Shown here piece by piece: positions 6,651 to 15,849 of a DNA stretch of 64,000 nt (the stretch's first letter is position 1; the number at the start of each line of letters is the position of its first letter). The notes beneath the pieces were generated by a model, which searched no databases, was not told the DNA's origin, and saw only the letters and a list, made by a program, of their open reading frames with translations. The translations under genes were made by a program, and so were the position numbers. This DNA is from Chitinophagaceae bacterium. GTDB lineage: Bacteria; Bacteroidota; Bacteroidia; Chitinophagales; Chitinophagaceae. The stretch covers positions 1 to 64,000 of the forward strand of contig JAGXRG010000026.1 in NCBI GenBank assembly GCA_018335935.1, written 5' to 3'.

Positions 6651-9335
6651 ATGGAAGAGAATTTAGTCCCAGAACAAACGAACGATAACGACCGTATTAT
6701 ACAAATTCCCATTGAAGAACAAATGAAAACAGCCTACATTGATTATTCAATGTCGGTTATTGTGGGTAGAGCTTTGCCAGATGTAAGAGATGGATTTAAA
6801 CCAGTACATCGTCGTGTTTTATACGCCATGAATGAATTAGGTAATGGCAGCACTAAAGCTTATAAAAAAAGTGCTAGAATTGTAGGTGAAGTAATGGGTA
6901 AATATCACCCACATGGCGATGCTTCAATATATGACACATTGGTACGTATGGCTCAAGAGTTTACCATGAGACACACCATGGTTGATGGTCAGGGTAATTT
7001 TGGAACACAAGATGGAGATCCACCAGCAGCAATGCGTTATACAGAGGTACGTTTACAAAAGTTTGCAGAAGCAATGTTAGAGGATATTGAAAAAGATACT
7101 GTAGATTTTCAATCCAATTTCGATGATAGTTTAAAAGAACCAACAGTTTTACCAACACGTGTTCCTCAACTTCTTGTTAACGGAAGCAGTGGTATTGCTG
7201 TAGGTATGGCAACTAATATGATGCCACATAATTTAAGTGAAGTAATTGATGGTTGTATAGCTTATGTAGATAATAGAGAAATTACAGCAGAAGAATTAAT
7301 TCATTTTGTTAAGGCACCAGATTTTCCAACAGGAGGTGTTATTTATGGAATGGAAGGTGTAAAACAAGGTTTGCTTACTGGTAGAGGAAGAGTTGTAGTT
7401 CGTGGCAAATGCACTATAGATACAAAACCAAGCGGTAGAGAACAAATTGTTATAACAGAAGTACCTTATCAAGTTAGCTTAGATGCTTTAACAGATAAAA
7501 TTGGTCAGTTAGTTAATGATAAAACAATTGATGGCATTGCTCATGTTAACAACGAAAGTAATAAAAGAGAAGGAACAAGAATTGTAATTGATCTAAAAAG
7601 AGATGCAGTTGCTAATATTGTCATTAACATGTTATATAAATACACAGAGCTACAAACTAGTTTTGGTATTAATAATGTTGCTATTAGTAAAGGCAGACCT
7701 AAAATCTTTAACATAAGAGACCTTATTGCAGAGTTCATTGAATTCAGAATGGATGTTGTAATTCGTAGAGCTAAATTCGAATTAAAGAAAGCAGAAGAAA
7801 GAGCTCATTTATTAGAAGGATTTTTAAAAGTAATTGCAGACAAAGATCATTTAGATGCTGCTATTACTTTAATCAGAGAAAGTTCAACACCTGATGAAGC
7901 TAAAAGAACTCTAATTGAAAAAAGTATTGAGGATAAATGGTATTTACCTGCAGCACTTTTTACAGAAGAAACTGCAAAACATTATCAACAAGTTATTGGT
8001 TTATCTGAAAAGCAGGCTCAAGCTATTCTTGAATTAAGATTACAACGTTTAACAGGAATGGAACGTGAAAAAATCATTGAAGAGTTCAATGGTTTAATGT
8101 TAACGATTGGTAGGTTAAAAGATTTATTAGCGAGTGAAGATTTAAGATACGATTTAATTAAATCTGAATTACTAGAAGTAAAACAAAAGTTTGGCGAACC
8201 ACGTAAAAGTGAAATTCAATATTTAGCAGATGAGGTGAATATGCTAGATTTTATTAAAGAAGAAGATGTAATTATTACTATCTCACATTTGGGTTACGTT
8301 AAAAGAACTACTGCTAGTGAATATCGCCAACAAAGAAGAGGTGGTCGTGGTGCTATGGGTGCCAAAACTAGAGAAGAAGATTATGTAGAACATTTATTTG
8401 TAGCTTCTACACACGATACCATGTTATTCTTCACAGAACATGGAAGATGTTTTTGGTTGAAAGTTTACGAAATTCCTGAAGGAGAAAAAAATAGTAAAGG
8501 AAGAGCTATTCAAAACCTCATTCAAATACCTCCTGACGATAAAGTAAGAGCTATTATTGAAGTAAGAAATTTAGAAGATAAAGAAGCAATAGCAGGTAAG
8601 TATATTGTATTGTGCACTAAGCAAGGTATAATTAAGAAAACAGATTTAGAAGATTTTAGTCGCCCAAGAGTTAATGGAATTAATGCAATAACAATTAATG
8701 AAGGCGATCAATTATTAGAAGCTAAATTAACCGATGGAAATTGCGAAATTATGATGGCTGTTAAAAGTGGTAGAGCCATTCGTTTCCCAGAAGAAAAAGT
8801 TCGTTCAACCGGAAGAGGTGCAATTGGTGTAAGAGGAATTGAAGTTGATGATACAACAGATGAAGTGGTTGGTTTGGTTTGTATTAACAGAGAAGAAAAG
8901 GATAAAACTATTTTAGTGGTGAGTGAAAATGGTTATGGAAAAAGAACTTTAGTGGTGGATGAAGATGGACAAGATGTTTATCGTATTACCAATAGAGGGG
9001 GCAAAGGCGTTAAAACTATAAACGTCACAGAAAAAACTGGCAAGCTTGTTGGTATATTAGATGTAAATGGTACAGAAGATTTAATTATAACATGTCAATC
9101 TGGTGTAACGATTAGAACTCCAATTTCAAATATAAAAACAAGTGGTAGAGCAACACAAGGTGTTACTCTAATACGTTTAGATAATGGAGATTCAATAGCA
9201 GCAATTTCAAAAATTGATGAACAAGAGGAAGATGAAGAAGTTGTAGTTACTTCAGATGAAACATTAACTTCTGGCAATACTGCTGATGAAGTTACTAATA
9301 CTGATAACACTGAATTAGAAAACAATAACCCGTAA
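6651..9335 (+). CDS. gyrA: DNA gyrase subunit A
   Basis: The 894-residue subunit carries the breakage-reunion activity of gyrase. Catalytic Tyr130 lies in AAMRYTEVRL. The GyrA box QRRGGRG (561-567) in the C-terminal beta-pinwheel identifies it as GyrA and not ParC. The tail (about 855-894) is acidic and of low complexity. In the quinolone-determining region the sequence is HPHGDASIYD (86-95), so the residue equivalent to E. coli Ser83 is Ala91, while the Asp87 equivalent (Asp95) is kept. A TPR-like gene begins 13 bases after the stop codon. Confidence 0.98.
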   Translation: MEENLVPEQTNDNDRIIQIPIEEQMKTAYIDYSMSVIVGRALPDVRDGFKPVHRRVLYAMNELGNGSTKAYKKSARIVGEVMGKYHPHGDASIYDTLVRMAQEFTMRHTMVDGQGNFGTQDGDPPAAMRYTEVRLQKFAEAMLEDIEKDTVDFQSNFDDSLKEPTVLPTRVPQLLVNGSSGIAVGMATNMMPHNLSEVIDGCIAYVDNREITAEELIHFVKAPDFPTGGVIYGMEGVKQGLLTGRGRVVVRGKCTIDTKPSGREQIVITEVPYQVSLDALTDKIGQLVNDKTIDGIAHVNNESNKREGTRIVIDLKRDAVANIVINMLYKYTELQTSFGINNVAISKGRPKIFNIRDLIAEFIEFRMDVVIRRAKFELKKAEERAHLLEGFLKVIADKDHLDAAITLIRESSTPDEAKRTLIEKSIEDKWYLPAALFTEETAKHYQQVIGLSEKQAQAILELRLQRLTGMEREKIIEEFNGLMLTIGRLKDLLASEDLRYDLIKSELLEVKQKFGEPRKSEIQYLADEVNMLDFIKEEDVIITISHLGYVKRTTASEYRQQRRGGRGAMGAKTREEDYVEHLFVASTHDTMLFFTEHGRCFWLKVYEIPEGEKNSKGRAIQNLIQIPPDDKVRAIIEVRNLEDKEAIAGKYIVLCTKQGIIKKTDLEDFSRPRVNGINAITINEGDQLLEAKLTDGNCEIMMAVKSGRAIRFPEEKVRSTGRGAIGVRGIEVDDTTDEVVGLVCINREEKDKTILVVSENGYGKRTLVVDEDGQDVYRITNRGGKGVKTINVTEKTGKLVGILDVNGTEDLIITCQSGVTIRTPISNIKTSGRATQGVTLIRLDNGDSIAAISKIDEQEEDEEVVVTSDETLTSGNTADEVTNTDNTELENNNP

Positions 9336-9348
9336 ATAATAAATAATA

Positions 9349-10731
9349 ATGAAAAAGATTTTCGTTTCGTTCTTAGTTACAATTTGCTTTTTTGGTATAA
9401 CCACAGCACAAAACTCTGAATTACTAAAAGCAGTGACTAAAAACTACATTTTAGGTAAAGTAGAACCTGCAAAACAAGAAATGGATAAAATCATGCAAAA
9501 TCCAAGTTCTTTAAATGATCCAGAATTATTAATATGGAGCTTAACTTTAGATGCAGAAGTTATCAATAACCCAGAATTAAGTACAAAATATCCTAATTTA
9601 ATAAATGGTTGGTTAGATAAATTTAAAAATTACGAAAAGTTAGATCCAACTTTAGCTCAAATTTCTTCACCAGCTATTAATTGGAAACCTCTAGGATTAA
9701 TGTATGATAAGTTTTATAATGATGGAAGAGTTGCTTATGGCGATAAAAAATGGGAAGAAGCATATAAAAGCTTCGATCAATCAGCACACTTAGCAAAACT
9801 TATCATGAAGAAAGATTTGAGAAAAAATGGTGGTGCATTAGACACTTTTGCTATTTTAATGGCAGGTTATTCTGCACAGAATGCTCAGTTAGTAAAAGAA
9901 GCTGTGAAATATTATTCATTTGCAGTTGATAGAGGATATGGAGGTGCAAATGATTTAGATATGTATAAGTATCTATTAATTGGATATATTGAATTAAAAG
10001 ATAAAGCCGACTTTGATAAATATCTTGCATTAACAAAAGCAAAATATCCTAACGAAAATTTTGATGATTTCGAAATTGAATTCATTAGCAAAAACATGAA
10101 TATTGATGAAAAGTTAGAGTATTACAAAACTGAAGATGCTAGTGGAAACCTCTCAGCTAATGCTTATACTACTTTAGCCGATGCTTTTATTGCTTATAGA
10201 AAAGTAGATGATGGAACAAACCCAGAAAAGACAAAAAAAATCATGTCAATGGCTATTGATGCATTTCAAAAAGCTTTCAATAAAAATAACAATGGGTTAG
10301 CTGCTTATAATGCAGGTATTTTATTATACAATGATTTTACCGATTTAGATGATATGTATAGAGACAATCTAAGAGAAATGCAAAGCATTAACAGCAATAA
10401 ACCTGTAGAAAAAGATCCTAAAAAAAGAGCTGCTGTTGAGGCTAAAGTTAAAGAACAATTAGAGCCTATTAAAAAAGCTAATGCAGAATTAGAAGTCAAA
10501 ATTTTAGCCGCTGCAGACCAGGCAGTTATTTGGTTAGAAAAAACTGAACAAGCTTTAAAAGCAAAAGAAGATAAAAATAGAGTTGAAGAAACAAGTTATA
10601 AAAACACAGTTAAAAATTTAGGTCAACTTTTTGAATATAAAAGAGAGAAATCAAAATCAAAAGATCCAAAATCTTATGATGCATTTGATGCTAAAAGTAA
10701 ATTTTACTTTGGCATTTTCGACAAATTATAA
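9349..10731 (+). CDS. secreted TPR-like protein downstream of gyrA
   Basis: A 460-residue protein with a signal peptide (about 1-20, ending TTAQ) and a helical, Lys/Glu/Ala-rich body. It resembles degenerate tetratricopeptide repeats, for example DKKWEEAYKSFDQSAHLAK near 130-150 and repeated short helices through 400. No catalytic motif is seen. It starts 13 bases after gyrA and ends at a strong terminator, so it is co-transcribed with gyrA. Its function is unknown, and the link to gyrase may be positional only. Confidence 0.8.
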   Translation: MKKIFVSFLVTICFFGITTAQNSELLKAVTKNYILGKVEPAKQEMDKIMQNPSSLNDPELLIWSLTLDAEVINNPELSTKYPNLINGWLDKFKNYEKLDPTLAQISSPAINWKPLGLMYDKFYNDGRVAYGDKKWEEAYKSFDQSAHLAKLIMKKDLRKNGGALDTFAILMAGYSAQNAQLVKEAVKYYSFAVDRGYGGANDLDMYKYLLIGYIELKDKADFDKYLALTKAKYPNENFDDFEIEFISKNMNIDEKLEYYKTEDASGNLSANAYTTLADAFIAYRKVDDGTNPEKTKKIMSMAIDAFQKAFNKNNNGLAAYNAGILLYNDFTDLDDMYRDNLREMQSINSNKPVEKDPKKRAAVEAKVKEQLEPIKKANAELEVKILAAADQAVIWLEKTEQALKAKEDKNRVEETSYKNTVKNLGQLFEYKREKSKSKDPKSYDAFDAKSKFYFGIFDKL

Positions 10732-10755
10732 TATAGATAATCATAGCAAAGAATT

Positions 10756-10781
10756 AAGCCGCAATAACTTGCGGCTTTTTT
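10756..10781 (+). terminator. intrinsic terminator of the gyrA operon
   Basis: A 9-bp perfect stem AAGCCGCAA/TTGCGGCTT has a 4-base TAAC loop and is followed by TTTT. It lies 24 bases after the stop codon of the TPR-like gene. Confidence 0.88.
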
Positions 10782-10832
10782 AATGCAATTTTAAAATGTT
10801 AAAATTATGTAAATATTGTAAAATTTAATTCT

Positions 10833-10840
10833 TATATTTG
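10833..10840 (+). promoter_or_regulatory. -7 promoter element for the membrane protein/rluF operon
   Basis: TATATTTG matches TAnnTTTG exactly and lies 52 bases upstream of the next ATG, just after the gyrA-operon terminator. No clear -33 element was found. Confidence 0.45.
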
Positions 10841-10892
10841 GTGTGATGTAAACTTGAAGGTTCATTTTAATTCACTATCTAATTTTTGATAT

Positions 10893-11621
10893 ATGATTGA
10901 ACATTTGCCAAATTATTTCACTATTTTTTTTCTACTAACAACATTATTAGCACTAGTTATTTTTTACAATGTGCTTGATAATTCAAAAGGTTGTCCTTTT
11001 AATGTTAATGCCCCCAATATTATTATTGCAGTAACATTTTGGTTAATTCTACAAGCATTTTTATCATTCTATAAAGTATACAAAACTGATTTGGATGTTA
11101 TTCCTCCAAAAATTGCATTGTATGGAACTATACCCACTATCATTACCATTCTAATTTTCTTTTTTACAACAAAAGGCAAAATGTTTATTGACAGTTTACC
11201 ATTAAAAACGTTAACTTATTTACATGTAGTTCGAATTCCAGTTGAAATTATGTTGTATATGCTTTTTTTACAAAATGCGGTTCCTTCAATTATGACTTTT
11301 GTAGGACTTAATTTTGACATTCTTGCTGGTATTACTGCTCCAATTATTGCATATTATGGATTTACAAAAAAGAAATTAAGCCAGAAAGTAATATTAATTT
11401 GGAATTTTTTTTCTTTAATTCTTTTGTTGGTAATTGTAGTTTTAGCAATACTCTCTGCTCCTACTCCATTACAAGTTTTTGGAAAAGAACAACCCAATAT
11501 TGCAATCTTAAATTTTCCCTATAGTTGGTTACCAACATTTATTGCTCCATTGGTATTTTTAGCTCATTTAATTAGTATAAGACGATTAAAATTTTCGGAT
11601 GAATTAATTAGTTCTAATTAA
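10893..11621 (+). CDS. integral membrane protein, about seven TM segments
   Basis: A 242-residue hydrophobic protein with about seven predicted TM helices spread evenly along its length and short loops. No family motif was recognised. The gene begins 53 bases after a -7 element and is followed 13 bases after its stop codon by a DUF1648-type membrane protein and then an RluF-type synthase, suggesting one operon. No function can be assigned. Confidence 0.65.
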   Translation: MIEHLPNYFTIFFLLTTLLALVIFYNVLDNSKGCPFNVNAPNIIIAVTFWLILQAFLSFYKVYKTDLDVIPPKIALYGTIPTIITILIFFFTTKGKMFIDSLPLKTLTYLHVVRIPVEIMLYMLFLQNAVPSIMTFVGLNFDILAGITAPIIAYYGFTKKKLSQKVILIWNFFSLILLLVIVVLAILSAPTPLQVFGKEQPNIAILNFPYSWLPTFIAPLVFLAHLISIRRLKFSDELISSN

Positions 11622-11634
11622 TTTCGCTAAAAAA

Positions 11635-12102
11635 GTGAAGGTTTTAAGTTTTATTTTTAGAGTTTTAGCATTATTACTATTAATCTCAATTTGGATTTAT
11701 AGTTTATATTGTTATACTATTTTTCCAGAATCAATCCCAGTTCATTTTAATTTCAATGGCACTCCAGATCGTTTTGGAAATAAGCTAACTATAATTTTAT
11801 TACCAATAATTTCAACTTTTGTATTTTTTGTTTTAAGCTTTGCCCTCAATTTTTCAATGAAAGAAAGTTCATATACAAAGGATAAAAAAATAAATGAAAA
11901 CTTTAAACCCATACATCTTCTATATTTCAATTATCTAAAGTTTATTATTCAACTTATATTTCTTGAAATTATAATATCAACTCATTTAATTGTATTACAA
12001 AAAACTAACTCTTTACTTCCAGGGTTTAATATTACTTTGTTAACATTCATTTTTATTCCAACATTTTATTATGCTTATAAAGCAATAAAATCAAACAATT
12101 AA
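11635..12102 (+). CDS. DUF1648-domain membrane protein
   Basis: A 155-residue protein with four TM segments (about 5-25, 52-72, 100-120, 128-148). The loop after TM1 carries FPESIPVHFNFNGTPDRFGNK, the hallmark of DUF1648, the domain also found at the N-terminus of SdpI-type proteins. The start codon is GTG. It lies 13 bases after the upstream membrane protein and 1 base before the RluF-type gene. The role is unknown; the SdpI-related association with toxin immunity is a family analogy only. Confidence 0.75.
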   Translation: MKVLSFIFRVLALLLLISIWIYSLYCYTIFPESIPVHFNFNGTPDRFGNKLTIILLPIISTFVFFVLSFALNFSMKESSYTKDKKINENFKPIHLLYFNYLKFIIQLIFLEIIISTHLIVLQKTNSLLPGFNITLLTFIFIPTFYYAYKAIKSNN

Positions 12103-12103
12103 A

Positions 12104-12787
12104 ATGGATAATTCAACTAGTCTTAATAAATATATAAGTGAAACAGGCATTTGCTCTAGAAGAGTTGCAGACGATTGGATTGAAAATGGCAGAGTAAAAA
12201 TAAATCAACAAATAGCAAAAAAAGGTAATAGGGTTTTTGAAAATGATATTGTAACCATAGATGATAAGCCTCTAAAAATTAAACCAAAGCCCATTTACAT
12301 TGCTTTTAATAAACCACCAGGCATTACTTGTACAACTGATATAAAAGATAGAGATAATATTATAGATTTCATTAATTATCCGAAAAGAATTTTCCCTATT
12401 GGCAGATTAGACAAACCCTCTTCTGGCTTAATTCTGCTAACGAATGATGGAGATATTGTCAACCAAATTTTAAGGGTTGAGAATAATCACGAAAAAGAAT
12501 ATGTAGTTAAAGTGAATAAACCCATCACTCAACAATTCATTCAACAAATGAGTAATGGCTTACCCATATTAGGAACCATTACAAAAAAATGCCAAGTACA
12601 AAAAATCTCCTCACATACTTTTAAAATTATACTAACACAAGGTTTAAATAGACAAATTCGTAGAATGTGTGAATATTTAAACTATAGAGTAGTAACTCTA
12701 AAACGAGTACGAATTATGAACCTTAAAATTGATGGAATTAAGGAAGGCCACTGGAGATACGTAACTAAAAAAGAATTAGAAATTTAA
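12104..12787 (+). CDS. rluF: 23S rRNA pseudouridine synthase, RluF-like
   Basis: The 227-residue enzyme has an N-terminal S4 RNA-binding domain (about 6-60, LNKYISETGICSRRVADD) and an RsuA/RluB/E/F catalytic domain. The catalytic Asp lies in GRLDKPSSGLILLTNDGD, and the family motif GLNRQIRRMCEYLNY is near 185-200. The R-R-M-C motif and overall length favour RluF (23S U2604) over RluB. The start codon lies 1 base after the preceding stop codon, so translation is probably coupled. It converges with the aminotransferase gene, 8 bases away. Confidence 0.85.
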   Translation: MDNSTSLNKYISETGICSRRVADDWIENGRVKINQQIAKKGNRVFENDIVTIDDKPLKIKPKPIYIAFNKPPGITCTTDIKDRDNIIDFINYPKRIFPIGRLDKPSSGLILLTNDGDIVNQILRVENNHEKEYVVKVNKPITQQFIQQMSNGLPILGTITKKCQVQKISSHTFKIILTQGLNRQIRRMCEYLNYRVVTLKRVRIMNLKIDGIKEGHWRYVTKKELEI

Positions 12788-12795
12788 TTAAAAGC

Positions 12796-13629
12796 TTAAT
12801 AATTATTAATATAGTTTACTTCTTTTTCAAGTAATTTCAAATAGAGTTGTTTAGTTTTTGATATTTCAAAATTTCCATTTAACAATTGTTTATTTATTGT
12901 TGCAACAGGTAGAATTATTTTTGTAGTAGAGCTAATAAAAACTTCCTTTGCATTTAGTAATTCATCAATTGATACATTTCTCTCTTCAACTTTCATAAAT
13001 GAAGATGCTATTTCTAAGATATTTTTTCTGGTAACTCCAGCAAGAATATTCTCATGAGGTGTAATCAAAGCATCATTATGAGTAATTATAAAAATATTTG
13101 CTCGGGGCAACTCTAATACTTGATCATTGTTTACAAAAATCACATCATCTGCTTGTTGCTTAAAAATGATTTCTTGTAAATAAATTGCCATTAAATAATT
13201 GGTAGATTTAACTTGAGGCAATGTTCTTAAATAGGGATGTGTTATTAGGTTTATACCTTTATTAAAATCTTCTTCAGTAGGTAATTGCAATGAAGAATTT
13301 GTGATAATGAAGTTCGGATCTGAAATTGTGAAATTATTATCAGAAATGCCTCCAGTTAAAATTATTCTTACTCCAGCTTCTGAAAGATGATTGATTTGAA
13401 TTAATTCGATAATAATTTTTTTAATTTCTTCACGTGTGTAGGGAATATTTAATCTTAACTCTTTAGCCGAGTTTAACAATCTGTTTAAATGATCATCAAT
13501 AAATAAAGGAATACTTTTTGAAATTCTAAAAAAATCAAACACACCATAACCTCTATTTAGTGTAAGATCGTTTGTTGAAATAAATGATTCTTCATAATCA
13601 ACAAACCTATTATTTAAGAAGACTTTCAT
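12796..13629 (-). CDS. class IV PLP aminotransferase
   Basis: A 277-residue fold-type IV PLP enzyme, the family of branched-chain aminotransferase, D-amino-acid aminotransferase and aminodeoxychorismate lyase. The PLP Lys is in QVKSTNYL, and ELPRANIFII and AGVTRKNI are the phosphate-binding and late motifs. The N-terminus (LTLNRGYGVFDFFRI) is typical of the short members. Substrate cannot be told from sequence. It starts 7 bases after the penicillin-acylase-type gene, so they are probably co-transcribed. Confidence 0.85.
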   Translation of the reverse strand: MKVFLNNRFVDYEESFISTNDLTLNRGYGVFDFFRISKSIPLFIDDHLNRLLNSAKELRLNIPYTREEIKKIIIELIQINHLSEAGVRIILTGGISDNNFTISDPNFIITNSSLQLPTEEDFNKGINLITHPYLRTLPQVKSTNYLMAIYLQEIIFKQQADDVIFVNNDQVLELPRANIFIITHNDALITPHENILAGVTRKNILEIASSFMKVEERNVSIDELLNAKEVFISSTTKIILPVATINKQLLNGNFEISKTKQLYLKLLEKEVNYINNY

Positions 13630-13636
13630 AAAATAA

Positions 13637-15820
13637 TTATTCTCCTGGATGATATTGTTTTTCTATATTTTTCATTACTTCATCTTTATAAAATAATACC
13701 TCTTTAAATTGTCCTTTGCTGTACATAAGACCTTGATCAAAAAAATGTTTTGAACTTGGATTTCCACTTTGTCCGCCAGCAAGCAAAGATTTTGCTTTAA
13801 TTTTTTTACCAAATTCAACTGCACAAACAAAACTATTTCCATTAACCCCATATCTTTTTTTTGAGCCATCAAAAGTTCTGCTGTTGTAAGAAGGCAACAT
13901 GCCCCAAGTGGAAGATGCAAATGCTACAGGATGACTGGGTTTGCTATCATCAAATTGGTTTTCAATATCATTGGATATTCTTTGAAATCGATTGATTTCA
14001 CCCCATGGAACTTGCCATGTACCAAATCGTTTTTCTAAATCTTTTATAGTCTCAAATAATGGTTCAACAAGTTTATATGGTGCTGTTTGAATTGCGAAAG
14101 TTTTTGTCTTTTCAATAAAGCCATTACCTTTTGAATTTTGAATCAAGGGTTGAATTTTTTGTGCCCATTCAATAGCAAGAGTTGTAGCAATTGAATTTTC
14201 GCTTGTATAATAGTCCCAAGATCTTAAAATAGAGATGGGCTCATTTAATTGCATTAGTTTTAAGTCATATCTATAAATATTATTAATACTACTATCATGT
14301 GCTTTGATTAAGCTGGGAATAATATCTTCAAAAAAACTAAGTTTACAATTATATCCTGCTGTTATTACTTTATCAAGATTGAATTTGTCTTTTGTTTCAC
14401 TCAAAACCCTAACTGCATTAATGCCTCTATAATTTTCATCATCAGGTGCTAAATAACTAGCATAATTTTCTTTCTTTGGACTAAATTCTCCTGCAACTGT
14501 AAAAGGAGTTGAATTACAATTTTGCAGCCATCCATTTTTTGGATTATAAATATGAACACTTTCTTCAACGCTATGATAACCTTGCCATTCAGTATTTTTA
14601 ATAGTTCCATCAACTGGTTTAGCCCAATTATAATTTGTATCACGCTGAGGTAGAAAATTTCCATGCCAATATGCAATATTTCCTTCAGCATCTGCATATA
14701 CAGTGTTGTTAGATGGGTTTGCTCCCATATCCATAGTTTGTTTAAACTCTTTAAAGCTATTTGCTTTTGTTCTTAACCAACTTTGAATAAAACCTTTTGT
14801 ATCTCTATTATTGTGTTTTAAACTCAAATAGTCGCCATTTCTTTTGGTTAGGATTGGACCATGATGAGTAAATAAAGTGTTGAATATTTTTTCTTCTAAT
14901 CCATTATCTGTCTTAAATCTAATTTTAATTTCTTTTGAAACTATTGGTCTTAATGCTCCTTCATATTCATAAAATAATTCATTATTCTTTTTTACTATTT
15001 TTTCAATATAGGCATCAGAAATATCTGCTTGACTAGAAGTATGCATCCAACCGCATTTTTCATTGAAACCTTGATAAATAAAGGGCTGACCCCAAGTTAC
15101 AGCACCATAAGCATTTAATCCTTCATTACTGATAACATGGACTTCTGGTCTGAAATAAAATGAAACATGAGGATTGATATATAAAATGGCATTACCTGAT
15201 TCTGTAATTGAAGGAGCAAATGCAAAACCATTAGAACCTGTAACTTTTTCTTCCTCATTCTTATGATATACTAGTTCATCGTAATCTCCAGAATAAAAGT
15301 TTTTGATTTCTTTCACTGAAATCCCTGCAGTACTAATAGCTCCAATACTTCCATCAGTCCATAATAAAGGAAACCATGGTTGAAATTGATGTATTAATGC
15401 TGGTTTTATGTGTGGATTTTTGTAAATGAAAAAATTAATTCCATTTGCATAAGCATCAAGAATTTTCTTTAACCAAGGTTCGCTATTCTGATAATCTTTA
15501 ATAGCATCTAAAGAATCGATTACTAGCCTATTCAATAAATCATTATACAAATTTTTTTCTCCATTAATTTCTGAAAGTCTTCCTAGTTTTTCAATATAAT
15601 TGTATTCAACTCTTTTAAAATCATCTTCGCACTGTGCATACATTAAGCCAAATACCGCATCAGCATCAGTTTTGCCATAAATATGTGGCACACCAAAATG
15701 ATCTCGAATAATGGTGATTTGTTTAGCTTGAGTTTCCCAAATGTTAATTTGCTCTTTTGATAATTTTTGAGCATGAATTAAAGAGGGTATTGTAAACAAT
15801 ACTATGAAAAATTTATACAT
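13637..15820 (-). CDS. penicillin acylase family N-terminal nucleophile hydrolase
   Basis: A 727-residue secreted amidase of the Ntn family that includes penicillin G acylase and N-acyl-homoserine-lactone acylases. The signal peptide ends IHAQ. The alpha chain, linker and beta chain follow. The nucleophile Ser196 is in VTGSNGFA, where autocatalytic cleavage exposes the N-terminal Ser, and HTSSQADISDAY follows later in the beta chain. I chose the ATG at 15818-15820: an upstream TTG at 15844 would add eight residues and spoil the signal peptide. The substrate is unknown; acyl-peptides or acyl-homoserine lactones are both possible. Confidence 0.88.
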   Translation of the reverse strand: MYKFFIVLFTIPSLIHAQKLSKEQINIWETQAKQITIIRDHFGVPHIYGKTDADAVFGLMYAQCEDDFKRVEYNYIEKLGRLSEINGEKNLYNDLLNRLVIDSLDAIKDYQNSEPWLKKILDAYANGINFFIYKNPHIKPALIHQFQPWFPLLWTDGSIGAISTAGISVKEIKNFYSGDYDELVYHKNEEEKVTGSNGFAFAPSITESGNAILYINPHVSFYFRPEVHVISNEGLNAYGAVTWGQPFIYQGFNEKCGWMHTSSQADISDAYIEKIVKKNNELFYEYEGALRPIVSKEIKIRFKTDNGLEEKIFNTLFTHHGPILTKRNGDYLSLKHNNRDTKGFIQSWLRTKANSFKEFKQTMDMGANPSNNTVYADAEGNIAYWHGNFLPQRDTNYNWAKPVDGTIKNTEWQGYHSVEESVHIYNPKNGWLQNCNSTPFTVAGEFSPKKENYASYLAPDDENYRGINAVRVLSETKDKFNLDKVITAGYNCKLSFFEDIIPSLIKAHDSSINNIYRYDLKLMQLNEPISILRSWDYYTSENSIATTLAIEWAQKIQPLIQNSKGNGFIEKTKTFAIQTAPYKLVEPLFETIKDLEKRFGTWQVPWGEINRFQRISNDIENQFDDSKPSHPVAFASSTWGMLPSYNSRTFDGSKKRYGVNGNSFVCAVEFGKKIKAKSLLAGGQSGNPSSKHFFDQGLMYSKGQFKEVLFYKDEVMKNIEKQYHPGE

Positions 15821-15849
15821 GTAGTAAATGTATAAATTATACAATTATT

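Noticed and set aside
15821-15844. TTG start for the penicillin-acylase-type gene
   Set aside because: It would add eight residues before a good signal peptide that starts at the ATG at 15820.
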